Source of the DNA: CAVTOA01 sp963736285
GTDB taxonomy: Bacteria; Actinomycetota; Actinomycetes; Mycobacteriales; QHCE01
Direction: 5' to 3'
Assembly (NCBI GenBank): GCA_963736285.1
Contig: CAVTOA010000002.1
Location: 248,001 to 312,000, forward strand
Length of the DNA stretch: 64,000 nucleotides
Shown here piece after piece: positions 46,315-54,910 of this stretch. How positions within the stretch are numbered: the stretch's first letter is position 1; the number at the start of each line of letters is the position of its first letter. A model generated the notes under the pieces. That model had not been told where the DNA came from. It did no database searches and worked only from the letters and a program-made list of their open reading frames with translations. The position numbers and the translations under genes were made by a program.

Positions 46315-46739
46315 GCCGAGGTCCTGCTGCGCTGTTTACGGAGCAATATGGACACTTCGCCGGATGGGTCAAGCTCGGTGTCCACCATGTCGACCAACGC
46401 GGTCAGCACCCGCCAGCCAAAAGTGTCGCTGGCCGGAACCGTCGCGTCGCGCGTGGGGGCGCTCGCTCGAACCTGCAGTACTTCGGGGGAGACATCGAAG
46501 ACGCAGCTGAGGGTCGCATTCGGACGGATGAGTTCTACCAGCGTTGCGCACGCCTCATCGACCGCCATTCTCAGGTCATCGACCTCGTCGAGGTTGAAGT
46601 CCATCCGAGCGGCGAGCTCTGCCGCCAGCGTGCGCGCCAGCGGCAGCTGATGTGGCGTACCTGGGAGTCGTAGTTCGATCCGTTCTGCTCCAGGAGCTCG
46701 ACTGGCTGATGAGATTGTGGATACGTCGTTGGTTGTCAC
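46311..46739 (-). CDS. rsbW: Anti-sigma factor RsbW (GHKL kinase-like)
   Basis: 142 residues, resembling mycobacterial RsbW/UsfX. The N box is LDEVDDLRMAVDEACATLVE; the G1 region is degenerate (DTFGWRVLTALVDMVD without DxGxG), as in the mycobacterial protein, so kinase activity is doubtful and it may work mainly by binding. It should hold SigF inactive until displaced by the STAS protein encoded upstream. It lies 17 bases after that gene and overlaps sigF. Confidence 0.88.
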   Translation of the reverse strand: MTTNDVSTISSASRAPGAERIELRLPGTPHQLPLARTLAAELAARMDFNLDEVDDLRMAVDEACATLVELIRPNATLSCVFDVSPEVLQVRASAPTRDATVPASDTFGWRVLTALVDMVDTELDPSGEVSILLRKQRSRTSA

Positions 46740-46756
46740 TGCGCCACCATGCTGTT

Positions 46757-47173
46757 CTAACCTTCTAGATCCGGTAGCTCAGATCGGGAGCTACATACGT
46801 GCAACACCTGGTCGAGGCCAGTCAGCGACAGCGCTCGTGCGACCTGGCGTTCCCCACTGACTACCCGAAATATCGCACCGTTCTCACGTGCGGCATTGGC
46901 GGTCTCCACCAGGATCCCTAAGCCCACAGAGCCGATGAACGAAACGCCGGTCAGATCAGCGACTAACTCGCCCTCCGAAGAGGGCACGCGTGCCAATAGT
47001 TCCTGACGCAATTGTGAGGCGGTGAGCATGTCAATCTCGCCCGCCACCTCAACAACGGTGCGTCCCGGGAGGCTGGAGTCCGCTGCTATCTCCAGCGCGG
47101 CAGCACCGGCGTTGTCCGAAGTGTCTTCTGCGTTGCCAACAGGGTCGTTCGTCACCGTTAATCCACTTTCCAC
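46757..47173 (-). CDS. STAS-domain anti-anti-sigma factor
   Basis: 138 residues: a 25-residue acidic leader and a STAS domain with VVEVAGEIDMLTASQLRQEL and the phosphorylation loop LTGVSFIGSVGLGILVE. Ser82 is the likely switch residue; the usual Asp before it is Gly here. By family logic the unphosphorylated form frees SigF from RsbW. It sits 18 bases after ndh and 17 before rsbW, all on the minus strand. Confidence 0.88.
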   Translation of the reverse strand: MESGLTVTNDPVGNAEDTSDNAGAAALEIAADSSLPGRTVVEVAGEIDMLTASQLRQELLARVPSSEGELVADLTGVSFIGSVGLGILVETANAARENGAIFRVVSGERQVARALSLTGLDQVLHVCSSRSELPDLEG

Positions 47174-47191
47174 ACACCCTTACGTGGTGTG

Positions 47192-48556
47192 TCAGCCCAC
47201 GGGTTCCTTCTTCTTTGCTGGTGCGCCCGCGCTCGCGATGCGCGTGAATTCTTCGCGCGGTTGGTGAATCTCGCCCAGTGCGACCGCGTCTCGCTTGAAT
47301 AGCGCGTTGAAGAACCAATCGCCAAGGATGCGCATCTTCCGGTTCACCGTAGGCACCATCGCCACGTGGTAAGCACGATGCAGCAGCCAGGCGGGGAAGC
47401 CACGGAGCTTTACTCCGTAAATCTGGGCAGCTCCTTGGTGTAGACCGAGACCAGCGACAGACCCCGCATACCGGTGTCGATAGGGCTTTGGCTCGCGAGT
47501 GCGTAGTGTCGCCACGATGTTGTCGGCCAGCTGCTTTGCCTGGCGCAGCGCATGCTGAGCGCTGGGCGAACAGAACGCGCCTTCACCCTTGGTGATGTCT
47601 GGCACCGCGGCGCAGTCGCCCGCGCTCCAGGCATTGGGTGTGTCCACCACGCGCATGCAGGCGTCGACACGAATCCGGCTGCGTTCATCCAGCGGCAGGT
47701 CAGAATGAGTCACGATGGGGTTGGATTTGACACCTGCGGTCCACACCAGAGTGTCGGACTCGATCTTCGTGCCGTCAGAGAGCACCACGTGCCCGTCCAC
47801 TGCGGACTCGAGCCGGGTGTCGAGCCGGATGTCGACGCCGCGTTCGGACAGCAAGCGCACCGTCCACTTGCCCATGTCTTCGCCGACCTCGGGCAAAATG
47901 CGGTTGGTGGCCTCGATGAGGTACCACTTCAGCTCGTTGGGGCGTAGCCCCGGATGTGTGCGCCGGGCGTATTGCTGCGCGACCACCTTGCTCAAGTTTT
48001 CTAGCTCCGCCAAGGTCTCAACCCCGGCGTAGCCGCCTCCCACCACGACAAACGTAAGCGCACGTCGACGGACGTTTTCGTCTGACGTGGATGCGGCGAT
48101 GTCCAAACGCGTCAACACGTGATTACGGAGCCAAGCGGCCTCACCGATGCTCTTGATGCCAATGCCTTGCTCGGCGAGGCCAGGGATGGGAAGAGTACGG
48201 GTGACGGACCCGGGGGACGCGATCAAAATGTCGTATTCGAGGTGGCGTTCTTCGCCGGCCAGTGAGGTGAACGAGACTCGACGCTCGCCATGGTCGATGG
48301 AGGTCACGTGTCCATTGAGGACTTCGCACTTCTTGAGGAGCCGCCGAAGAGGAATAGCGATGTGGCGAGGTTCGATGTTTCCGGCTGCGGTCTCTGGCAA
48401 GAACGGTTGATACGTCATGTAGGACTCGGGGTCCAGTACCGTGATTTGCGCTTCGCCTCGTCGGAGTTTGCGTTGAAGACGGAGTGCGGCATACAAACCC
48501 ACATAACCTGCGCCAACGATCAGAATGCGCGGTGGGACCGCACCGGTTGGGGTCAT
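47192..48556 (-). CDS. ndh: Type II NADH:quinone oxidoreductase (NDH-2)
   Basis: 454-residue single-subunit flavoprotein passing electrons from NADH to menaquinone without pumping protons. FAD motif ILIVGAGYVGLYAALRL, NAD motif FVVVGGGYAGVETL, the AGDCAAVPD block and the quinone-site segment FCSPSAQHALRQAKQLADN are present; the last 80 residues contain amphipathic helices for membrane attachment. Start ATG at 48556. It is the first gene of a minus-strand array with the STAS, rsbW and sigF genes. Confidence 0.9.
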   Translation of the reverse strand: MTPTGAVPPRILIVGAGYVGLYAALRLQRKLRRGEAQITVLDPESYMTYQPFLPETAAGNIEPRHIAIPLRRLLKKCEVLNGHVTSIDHGERRVSFTSLAGEERHLEYDILIASPGSVTRTLPIPGLAEQGIGIKSIGEAAWLRNHVLTRLDIAASTSDENVRRRALTFVVVGGGYAGVETLAELENLSKVVAQQYARRTHPGLRPNELKWYLIEATNRILPEVGEDMGKWTVRLLSERGVDIRLDTRLESAVDGHVVLSDGTKIESDTLVWTAGVKSNPIVTHSDLPLDERSRIRVDACMRVVDTPNAWSAGDCAAVPDITKGEGAFCSPSAQHALRQAKQLADNIVATLRTREPKPYRHRYAGSVAGLGLHQGAAQIYGVKLRGFPAWLLHRAYHVAMVPTVNRKMRILGDWFFNALFKRDAVALGEIHQPREEFTRIASAGAPAKKKEPVG

Positions 48557-48822
48557 TGTTCTTCCCTCACATACCTGGGTGATGCTTAAGACTATCTCTG
48601 GGCGGGCATTGGATTGATTCAGCCGCCGGCCGCCTGTAACGCTAGTCCTGCCACTTTATTGCGTGAGAAAAGGGCCGGCTTTTGGCGCTCGTTCCAGTAG
48701 GTTTACGCAAGAATGACCATAGGTAAGCCTCCGGCGACGCGACATTTAGCCCACTGACTAGGTGCTGGTAAACAGGCTCTAAGCTGGCGTGCGGCCAGGC
48801 AATGGTGGGGTGATTAATCGAC

Positions 48823-49296
48823 GTGGACGCTAGCCAGTCCGACCAAGCGGAGCAACGCGCAAGGCTTGATCTACGCGATGCGCAGCAGCCAGCACGTCAG
48901 GCGCGTAATTGGGTGCGCGGCCAGCTCGCGGCTTGGCGCCTTCCCGCAGAGTTGGTGGAAGACATCGTGCTGGTCGTCAGCGAACTCGTCACCAACGCGG
49001 CGGTCCATGCGCCACCGGCCCGAGGGGTCCGGCTCACTCGGGCGGCAGAAGAGCTCCTTGTTGAAGTTATCGATAGTGCGGTCACCATGCCGGAGCTTCA
49101 AGCTGGGGACGGTATCGCCGAGGCGGGCCGGGGTCTGTATCTCGTCCGTCACCTCGCGACACGGTGGGGGAGCACGGTCTTCAATCACATATCGAATGAT
49201 TCGCTCGCTCAAGGATCCGGTATGGAACAGGTGCCCCATAAGGTCGTTTGGTGCGTATTTGTGGTCCCGCGTCCAGCGCCAGATTGGCAGCACTGA
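48823..49296 (+). CDS. ATP-binding protein of the SpoIIAB/RsbW-like GHKL group
   Basis: 157 residues. N box LPAELVEDIVLVVSELVTNAAVHA and G1/G2 region EVIDSAVTMPEL...EAGRGLYLVRHLATRWG show a HATPase_c_2 fold, common as anti-sigma or regulatory kinases in actinomycetes. The invariant DxGxG is changed (DSAVTMP), but GRGLYLV is intact. It is divergent from ndh across 266 bases, in which I see no RNA gene or clear operator. A role in the nearby partner-switch module is suggested by position only. GTG start at 48823. Confidence 0.82.
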   Translation: MDASQSDQAEQRARLDLRDAQQPARQARNWVRGQLAAWRLPAELVEDIVLVVSELVTNAAVHAPPARGVRLTRAAEELLVEVIDSAVTMPELQAGDGIAEAGRGLYLVRHLATRWGSTVFNHISNDSLAQGSGMEQVPHKVVWCVFVVPRPAPDWQH

Positions 49297-49425
49297 CACA
49301 ATGATGGCCACGGTGCGGTGTGGGTTGCGTGGGTAACCGCCAACCGCACGGCGCTTCTGTTTGCGTGCACCGATGGGTCACAGTTGGTGAGCTGATAAGC
49401 GATGTGAGATCGCTAATAACAAAGA

Positions 49426-50361
49426 GTGGCGTTGGTGGTAGCGGTGACAGTGATCTGCTTTGGGCTTGCATGGTGGATCGGGCTCTATCTGATAGAGCGC
49501 GAACTCCGACTGCCGGGTGTGATCGCGATTCGTGCGGCGGGCTTCGGATTCGTGATCTATGCGGTTATTTTGGCCACTGAGTCGGTACAACGGTCGGTGG
49601 TCAGTGGTGGATTTGCCGATGGTCTGAACTGGCTACAGAGTGCCATCGCCTACCTTCCCGCTCTGATCTGGAGCACCGTGTCTCTCGCCATGCTCAAGGC
49701 TATTCACGCGGTCGACGCTAAGACTGTCCGATGGGGACGCTTGTCGCTAGCGCTATTTTTTGCGGCGCTCGTCGCTGGTGCCATTACGGCAGCGCCGCCG
49801 GCGGCTCGCGGCGCGCATGGAGTGAGCGCTTTGCTGCAAAGGCACGGGGGAACCATTTTTGTCCAGTGCCTGTTGGTGCTCAGTGCGGTTGCTCTCACGA
49901 TCGTCGCGGTGACGGTCATGTGGCGTAATAGAGAAAAATGGCTACCCGAGATGCCTCAACATCGCAGGTGGGCGACCATCTTTTTCTCCAGCGCACTCTG
50001 TGGAGCCGTTGCTATTGTGCCCACCGGCCTGGTGCCCCCGTCGGCAGTACCCGGAGCCGCGGGCGCAGACCTTGGACTCATCGCGGGAGCGGTCCTGATG
50101 GTGCATCTACAAGAAGGTCCTTATGCGATACACATTCGAGCGGCCCTGGTTGGCGTAATAGCAGCATCGACGCTATTTGCGCTTAATGCCGCTATCGCCC
50201 CGTGGTCTGGGGGCATCGGCGTGGGAGTCATGCTGGCGCTTACCGTCCTGACCCCCATCGCCTTGGTTCTCGTAAGGCGTTCTAATGTGCGGGCGCGGGA
50301 GGCATCACACACTCCAGCAAACCTCGCCGAGCAGAACGAAACAATGCACCACATTTCTTAG
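49426..50361 (+). CDS. Polytopic membrane protein of unknown function
   Basis: 311 residues with about eight or nine hydrophobic helices from residue 2 to 290 (for example VAVTVICFGLAWWIGLYLI, FGFVIYAVILATES, FVQCLLVLSAVALTIVAVT, GVGVMLALTVLTPIALVLV) and a short charged tail. I do not recognise a catalytic motif. The layout recalls the sensor part of membrane histidine kinases but no kinase domain follows. It comes 129 bases after the GHKL protein on the same strand. Start GTG at 49426 is a guess; the ribosome site is weak. Confidence 0.65.
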   Translation: MALVVAVTVICFGLAWWIGLYLIERELRLPGVIAIRAAGFGFVIYAVILATESVQRSVVSGGFADGLNWLQSAIAYLPALIWSTVSLAMLKAIHAVDAKTVRWGRLSLALFFAALVAGAITAAPPAARGAHGVSALLQRHGGTIFVQCLLVLSAVALTIVAVTVMWRNREKWLPEMPQHRRWATIFFSSALCGAVAIVPTGLVPPSAVPGAAGADLGLIAGAVLMVHLQEGPYAIHIRAALVGVIAASTLFALNAAIAPWSGGIGVGVMLALTVLTPIALVLVRRSNVRAREASHTPANLAEQNETMHHIS

Positions 50362-50365
50362 TCGC

Positions 50366-50968
50366 TCAGTCACTTTCATGGTCGGGTGGGATCGGATGAG
50401 GCGGTGAACTGCTCCTCGACTGCTCATCGTGGCGTCGATCCGCTCCCCTCTGGGCCGCACCGCCTAGAGCGCGCACTCCGAATCCAATGAGGACAACACC
50501 ACCCATCATCTGCACCATCACCGCGATCCGCGCGCTCTCGCTGACCGGCACCAGATCGCCGAATCCGACGGTGGAAAACACGGTGATCGTGAAGTAGAGC
50601 GAGTCGGTGCGGGCGAAATGGGACGAGAATGCGGTTGGATCGTGCTTACACATGAGGTAGTAAAGCGTTGCGAAGACGATGAGAAAAAAGGGCAACAACG
50701 TGGCGAGAACCTCTACGGCCCTCAGCCATGGAATCTTCGAGCGCAGGACGCCCCGGATCTCGTACCAGGTGAGCAGACAAAATAGGAACAGGCTGAGCGG
50801 TAGAACGAGCAGGCTGAGGCCGTGGAACTTGCCGTCGAGCGGCAGAGCGTAGTAAAGAAAGACAAGTGCCGTAGACATAGCCGCCGCTCGTATGAGCGTT
50901 GCCGCAACCGCCCGACGCGTCCCATGTCGGTTCTTACCGTGGGTTTCCTGGCCTACCGGCATGCCCAC
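50366..50968 (-). CDS. Two-pore-helix type potassium channel protein
   Basis: 200 residues with four likely membrane helices; the last two flank a pore loop SLYFTITVFSTVGFGDLVPVS containing the K+ selectivity filter TVGFGD. There is no cytoplasmic RCK domain, only a 30-residue polar tail, so gating is not evident. It ends 4 bases from the convergent membrane protein gene. The 225 bases upstream hold only a short inverted repeat (GTCAACATTTGAC) of unknown meaning. Confidence 0.88.
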   Translation of the reverse strand: MGMPVGQETHGKNRHGTRRAVAATLIRAAAMSTALVFLYYALPLDGKFHGLSLLVLPLSLFLFCLLTWYEIRGVLRSKIPWLRAVEVLATLLPFFLIVFATLYYLMCKHDPTAFSSHFARTDSLYFTITVFSTVGFGDLVPVSESARIAVMVQMMGGVVLIGFGVRALGGAAQRGADRRHDEQSRSSSPPHPIPPDHESD

Positions 50969-51193
50969 CGCCTCATGTCGTATACGCAGAAAATCTTGTC
51001 AAGCTTGCCGACATCACTCACTCCTCGTGAGTAAACGTAAACAATGTCAACATTTGACCCAGCTTGCCATAGTTGACCGGAACGGACGGTAGTTGATCCG
51101 TCGGGTTTTGGAAGCCTTGAGACGAGGCATGGTCTACGCCCGGGGAGACGATGGACTCGGCGGGAATGACCGAAGCAGCCGGCGTCGCCGTGG

Positions 51194-51967
51194 CTATGAC
51201 CGCTCGGTGCGCGCCGCCCGCTCAAAGAAACGCAGGATCTCCACCGGGAACGGCATGACGAGCGTGCTGTTCTTCTCGGCAGCCACATCGACGACGGTCT
51301 GCAGCAGTCGGAGCTGCAAAGCGCCTGGCGTGTCGCTCATCGCGGCGGCAGCTTGAGCGAGCTTGTTCGACGCCTGGAACTCCCCGTCAGCGGCGATGAC
51401 CCGAGCACGGCGCTCCCGTTCCGCTTCGGCCTGACGAGACATTGAGCGTTTCATTCCCTCAGGCAGGGCCACATCTTTCACTTCGACTCGCTCAATGTGC
51501 ACGCCCCATGGTTGTTCGGTGGGGGCGTCAATGACTTCTGTGAGCTCGGCGTTGATTTGGGCCCTGTCTCCGAGCACCGTGTCCAAATCGGCCCGACCGA
51601 TCACTGAGCGCAGCGAGGTTTGGGCAACTTGCGACACCGCGCCGTGGTAGTTCTCGACATTGATGATGGCTTTTACTGGGTCGACAACGCGGAAATAAAC
51701 GACAGCATCGACAGTCAGCGTCACGTTGTCTCGGGTGATCGCGCCCTGTGCCGGAATACCCATGACCACGATCCGCAGCGAGACTTTTGTCATCCGGTCA
51801 GCAAACGGAACGATCAGCTGGAGACCAGGTTCGCGGACGCCGGGCAGAAGGCGCCCAAACCGCAGGACAATGCCTTTCTCGTATTGCTGCACCATGCGAA
51901 CGCTCGCCGCAAGCAGTATGAGCGCGATGACGATCGCGATGACGGCCGCAGTGATGAGGATAGTCAT
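51194..51967 (-). CDS. SPFH-domain (slipin-type) membrane protein
   Basis: 257 residues: an N-terminal helix (ILITAAVIAIVIALILLAA), the SPFH domain (VQQYEKGIVLRFGRLLPGVREPGL in pieces, DAVVYFRVVDPVKAIINVENY, QTSLRSVIGRADLDTVL, IERVEVKDVALPEGMKRSMS), and a short coiled-coil (AEAERERRARVIAADGEF). This is the slipin/prohibitin-like type, a second SPFH protein next to the NfeD-linked one at 40542. No NfeD gene lies beside it. ATG at 51967 begins the helix; the longer frame runs into the tRNA gene and is not coding. Confidence 0.9.
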   Translation of the reverse strand: MTILITAAVIAIVIALILLAASVRMVQQYEKGIVLRFGRLLPGVREPGLQLIVPFADRMTKVSLRIVVMGIPAQGAITRDNVTLTVDAVVYFRVVDPVKAIINVENYHGAVSQVAQTSLRSVIGRADLDTVLGDRAQINAELTEVIDAPTEQPWGVHIERVEVKDVALPEGMKRSMSRQAEAERERRARVIAADGEFQASNKLAQAAAAMSDTPGALQLRLLQTVVDVAAEKNSTLVMPFPVEILRFFERAARTERS

Positions 51968-52111
51968 GACTTCCTCGGCGTCGATGTCGACGCGGCTTCG
52001 GGAAAACGCACGGGACGCTTTCGGATGCCTCCACGATACGTCGGCGCCGTGTCCGCTTAGGGTGCGTATGTTGCGCTGTGATGCGGCTGGGGTTCGAGTT
52101 TGAAATATATG

Positions 52112-52196
52112 TGTCCGGAGGGGGACTTGAACCCCCACGCCCCGCAAAGGGCACTAGCACCTCAAGCTAGCGCGTCTGCCATTCCGCCACCCGGAC
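52112..52196 (-). tRNA. tRNA-Leu, anticodon GAG
   Basis: On the minus strand the sequence begins GTCCGGGTGGCGGAATGG. The acceptor stem GTCCGGG pairs with TCCGGAC, the anticodon stem-loop is CTAGC-TTGAGGT-GCTAG giving anticodon GAG, a long variable arm (TGCCCTTTGCGGGGCG) marks a class II tRNA, and the T-arm is GGGGGTTCAAGTCCCCC. CCA is not encoded. It reads CUC and CUU leucine codons. Confidence 0.96.
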
Positions 52197-52593
52197 TGGG
52201 TGTTGCCGCCGCACACACGTGTGCGATGCGATGAGCTGATCCGCTCCGAGCCGATACTGTACCGAACCCCTTTCTGGGCATAGCGGGCTGGTGTCGATCC
52301 TCCGTGGCCGCGGGATGGCTCTTCAGGTTATGAGCGGTCGTTGGTCACGTGGAAGTAATCAACGCTCCGCTGTGGATAACGGATTTTGTCCACAGCAGAG
52401 CGTTGCCGCATTGTGGTGTGGGCACGCTGGCCCTAGATTCAGTTCTCGCGCGCTCCTTGTATGTATGGGTTATTTTTCGCCTCGCTTCGTCCACTTTGGT
52501 GTCACCAGTGGGTGAGGGTGCGGGCGTCATCGGGTGAGAGCGCTTATTTTTCTGCGAATCGCTGTTGTGGCGGCTCTATCAGGAGGTGTGTGT
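52197..52593. other. 397-base gene-free stretch before the SGNH hydrolase
   Basis: No convincing coding frame lies here on either strand. It holds the promoter region of the tRNA-Leu gene (minus strand), the long hairpin with two DnaA boxes (52360-52405), and the leader of the SGNH hydrolase gene with AGGAGG around 52578-52583. The remainder shows nothing I can name. Confidence 0.6.
52360..52405. promoter_or_regulatory. Long hairpin carrying two convergent DnaA boxes
   Basis: CAACGCTCCGCTGTGGA (52360-52376) and TCCACAGCAGAGCGTTG (52389-52405) are complementary at 16 of 17 positions around a 12-base loop. The left arm runs into TGTGGATAA (52371-52379) and the right into TTGTCCACA (52386-52394), the complement of the classical DnaA box and the actinobacterial DnaA box, facing each other. 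It lies between tRNA-Leu and the SGNH gene. No T run follows, so a DnaA-binding or regulatory site is more likely than a terminator. Confidence 0.65.
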
Positions 52594-53424
52594 ATGTTGC
52601 GCCGGTTGTTGGTAGTGGCAATAACGGTGGCAAGCGCGGTGGTGCCTGCCGCCAGTGCGGGGGTCGCTCACGCCGATCAACTTTCCGCACCATCATCTAT
52701 GTCGGCGCTCGGCGACTCCGTCACCCGAGCCTTTGACTCGGCCGGCTGGTACACGGACGCGCCTTCTCGATCGTGGGCTACCGGGGATGAGGCCGGTATG
52801 GATAGTCACTACCTGCGCATCCGGTCAAAGAATCCTGCGATAAACGGACGAAATTACAACGACGCAAAGACCGGGGCCAAGTCCGATGCGCTCGCCGGTC
52901 AAGTACAGCAAGCAGTCGCGCAAAAAGCGGAATACGTGACGATCCTGATGGGTGCCAACGATGCGTGTACGCCAGCACTCGCGCAGATGACATCTGTGGC
53001 CAATTACCGGGCCAACATCGCCAATGCGTTGACGATTCTCAAGAAGGGTACGCCGACGGCTCGAGTCTTTATCGCGAGCATTCCGGATCTACAGCAGCTG
53101 TGGAATGTCGGAAAGAGCATCCTGCGTGCTCGCACGGCCTGGTCTCTGTTGCACGTGTGCCAGTCCATTTTGAACAATCCGACCTCGACGGCGTCGGCAG
53201 ATCAACAACGTCGGGATCACGTACGCCAACGCGTGATCGATTACAATGCTGAGCTTGCCAAGGCATGTGCTGATTATGGAACGAACTGCCGGTTCGATCA
53301 CAACGCCGTATTTAACTACCGGTTCACCGCAGATCAGATCAGTCACTGGGATTACTTTCACCCGAATCTCGGTGGGCAAAAGGTGCTCGCGGACGTCACG
53401 TACCGCGCCGGATACAACTGGTAG
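52594..53424 (+). CDS. Secreted SGNH/GDSL hydrolase
   Basis: 276-residue esterase-type enzyme with a signal peptide (MLRRLLVVAITVASAVVPAA, cleavage probably after SAGVAHA). Block I is MSALGDSVTRAF with the nucleophile Ser, block III is MGANDACTP with Asn, and block V is DYFHPNLGGQ with Asp and His. Cysteines at CTP, HVC, KAC and NC may form disulfides outside the cell. ATG at 52594 follows AGGAGG; an in-frame start 60 bases upstream is less likely. Lipase or acyl-esterase activity is inferred from family. Confidence 0.88.
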   Translation: MLRRLLVVAITVASAVVPAASAGVAHADQLSAPSSMSALGDSVTRAFDSAGWYTDAPSRSWATGDEAGMDSHYLRIRSKNPAINGRNYNDAKTGAKSDALAGQVQQAVAQKAEYVTILMGANDACTPALAQMTSVANYRANIANALTILKKGTPTARVFIASIPDLQQLWNVGKSILRARTAWSLLHVCQSILNNPTSTASADQQRRDHVRQRVIDYNAELAKACADYGTNCRFDHNAVFNYRFTADQISHWDYFHPNLGGQKVLADVTYRAGYNW

Positions 53425-53503
53425 ACAACCATGCGGCATTCGTCTCATTCGGACAAAAGACAGGTGGCCAGTCTTGATTAGCAAAGGTGAAGCCGCCCCA
53501 GCT

Positions 53504-54817
53504 ATGAACTCATTACGTTTGCTTGAAGAGGACGTAATGACGTTCGCGCGCGAGCTGATTCGTATCGACACCACGAACACAGGTGATAACGACTCCTGTG
53601 TGGGCGAGCGGGCGGCGGCGGAATACGTCGCAGAAAAGCTTGCGGACGCTGGAGCCGAGCCGCACATTTTTGAAAGCAAGCCCGGTCGGGCCAGCGTCGT
53701 TGCCCGCATTGCGGGCGTGGACCAAAGGCGTCCTGGACTTGTGCTCCACGGCCATCTCGATGTGGTGCCCGCGGTCGCGAGCGACTGGCGTATTCATCCC
53801 TTCAGTGGGGAGATCCAGGACGGGTATTTGTGGGGCCGCGGAGCGGTCGACATGAAAAACATGGATGCCATGATCTTGGCGATCACGCACCAATGGGCTC
53901 GCACCGGTGAGCGCCCGCCTCGGGATGTCGTAATCGCTTTTTTCGCCGACGAAGAAGCTGGAGGTGCACTCGGAGCGCGTCATGTGGTGACGCATCATCC
54001 CGAACTGTTTGACGGTTGCGATGAGGCTATCGGCGAAGTGGGTGGCTTTTCTTTGACCCTCGCAGAGAATGTTCGTGCTTACACGATCGCCACGGCCGAA
54101 AAAGGACTGGCGTGGCTCCGTTTGTCGGCGAGTGGTGTCGCGGGGCATGGATCGATGATGCATGCGGCCAATGCGGTTACGGCTCTCGCGGAGGTGGTGA
54201 CACGGCTGGGTCGTCACACCTTTCCGATGGTTCTCACCGATACCGCGCGCGAATTCCTCCAGCGGGTGAGCGTACTTCTTCAGGTGCCGTTCGACGAGAA
54301 CGATCCACAAAAGACAGTGGACCAGTTGGGTTCCGCGGCAAAGCTGATCGGTGCGACGATTCGAAATACGGCTAACCCCACCATGCTCAATGCTGGGTAC
54401 AAGGCGAATGTGATTCCCGCGGCTGCCGAGGCTGTGGTCGATTGCCGAATCCTGCCAGGGCAAGAAAAGCAGTTTCTCCAGCAGCTAGACGAACTGATGG
54501 GAGCAGGTGTCTCTCGCGAGTGGATTGAGTACCTGGCGCCGCTTCAGGTGCCATACGACGCTCCGATCGTCCGCGCGATGTCGGAAGCCTTGAAGGCAGA
54601 AGATTCTCAGGCGCATGCTGTTCCATATATGCTCTCTGGTGGCACGGACGCGAAATCGTTGGCGGGCCTGGGGATCAGAGGCTATGGTTTTGTCCCGCTC
54701 AAGCTACCGCCGGATCTCGATTTTGCGGCGCTCTTTCATGGCGTTGATGAGAGGGTTCCGGTCGACGCGCTACGCTTCGGCGTCCGTGTGCTTCATAATT
54801 TTCTTGCCCACTGCTAA
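53504..54817 (+). CDS. M20/M25/M40-family zinc metallopeptidase
   Basis: 437 residues. The metal site is complete: LVLHGHLDVVP (His, Asp), GRGAVDMKN (bridging Asp), FFADEEAGG (Glu general base and ligand), VDCRILPG and the final LFHGVDERVP (His). A dimerisation lid lies between. This group cleaves dipeptides or N-acyl amino acids; M. tuberculosis Rv2141c is similar. The frame is open upstream to 53246, overlapping the previous gene; ATG at 53504 (MNSLRLLEEDVMTFARELI) fits the family, TTG at 53474 is an alternative. Confidence 0.9.
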   Translation: MNSLRLLEEDVMTFARELIRIDTTNTGDNDSCVGERAAAEYVAEKLADAGAEPHIFESKPGRASVVARIAGVDQRRPGLVLHGHLDVVPAVASDWRIHPFSGEIQDGYLWGRGAVDMKNMDAMILAITHQWARTGERPPRDVVIAFFADEEAGGALGARHVVTHHPELFDGCDEAIGEVGGFSLTLAENVRAYTIATAEKGLAWLRLSASGVAGHGSMMHAANAVTALAEVVTRLGRHTFPMVLTDTAREFLQRVSVLLQVPFDENDPQKTVDQLGSAAKLIGATIRNTANPTMLNAGYKANVIPAAAEAVVDCRILPGQEKQFLQQLDELMGAGVSREWIEYLAPLQVPYDAPIVRAMSEALKAEDSQAHAVPYMLSGGTDAKSLAGLGIRGYGFVPLKLPPDLDFAALFHGVDERVPVDALRFGVRVLHNFLAHC

Positions 54818-54910
54818 ACCTAAGGAATCGCGGGCCCACCGTTCGGGGCTTAATAATAGTCAGCGTGCTGTAACGAGTTAGCCAACCTCCTGCGACTGTC
54901 CGGAGACATC

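Noticed and set aside
48700..48780. SigF-type promoter (GTTT...GGGT-like) upstream of ndh or the GHKL gene
   Set aside because: Candidate -10 sequences (GGTAAG, GGGCTA) deviate from consensus and spacers are 17 bases; too weak to annotate.
52085..52105. Second tRNA-like T-arm (GGTTCGAGTTT) beside tRNA-Leu
   Set aside because: No matching acceptor, D or anticodon stems around it.
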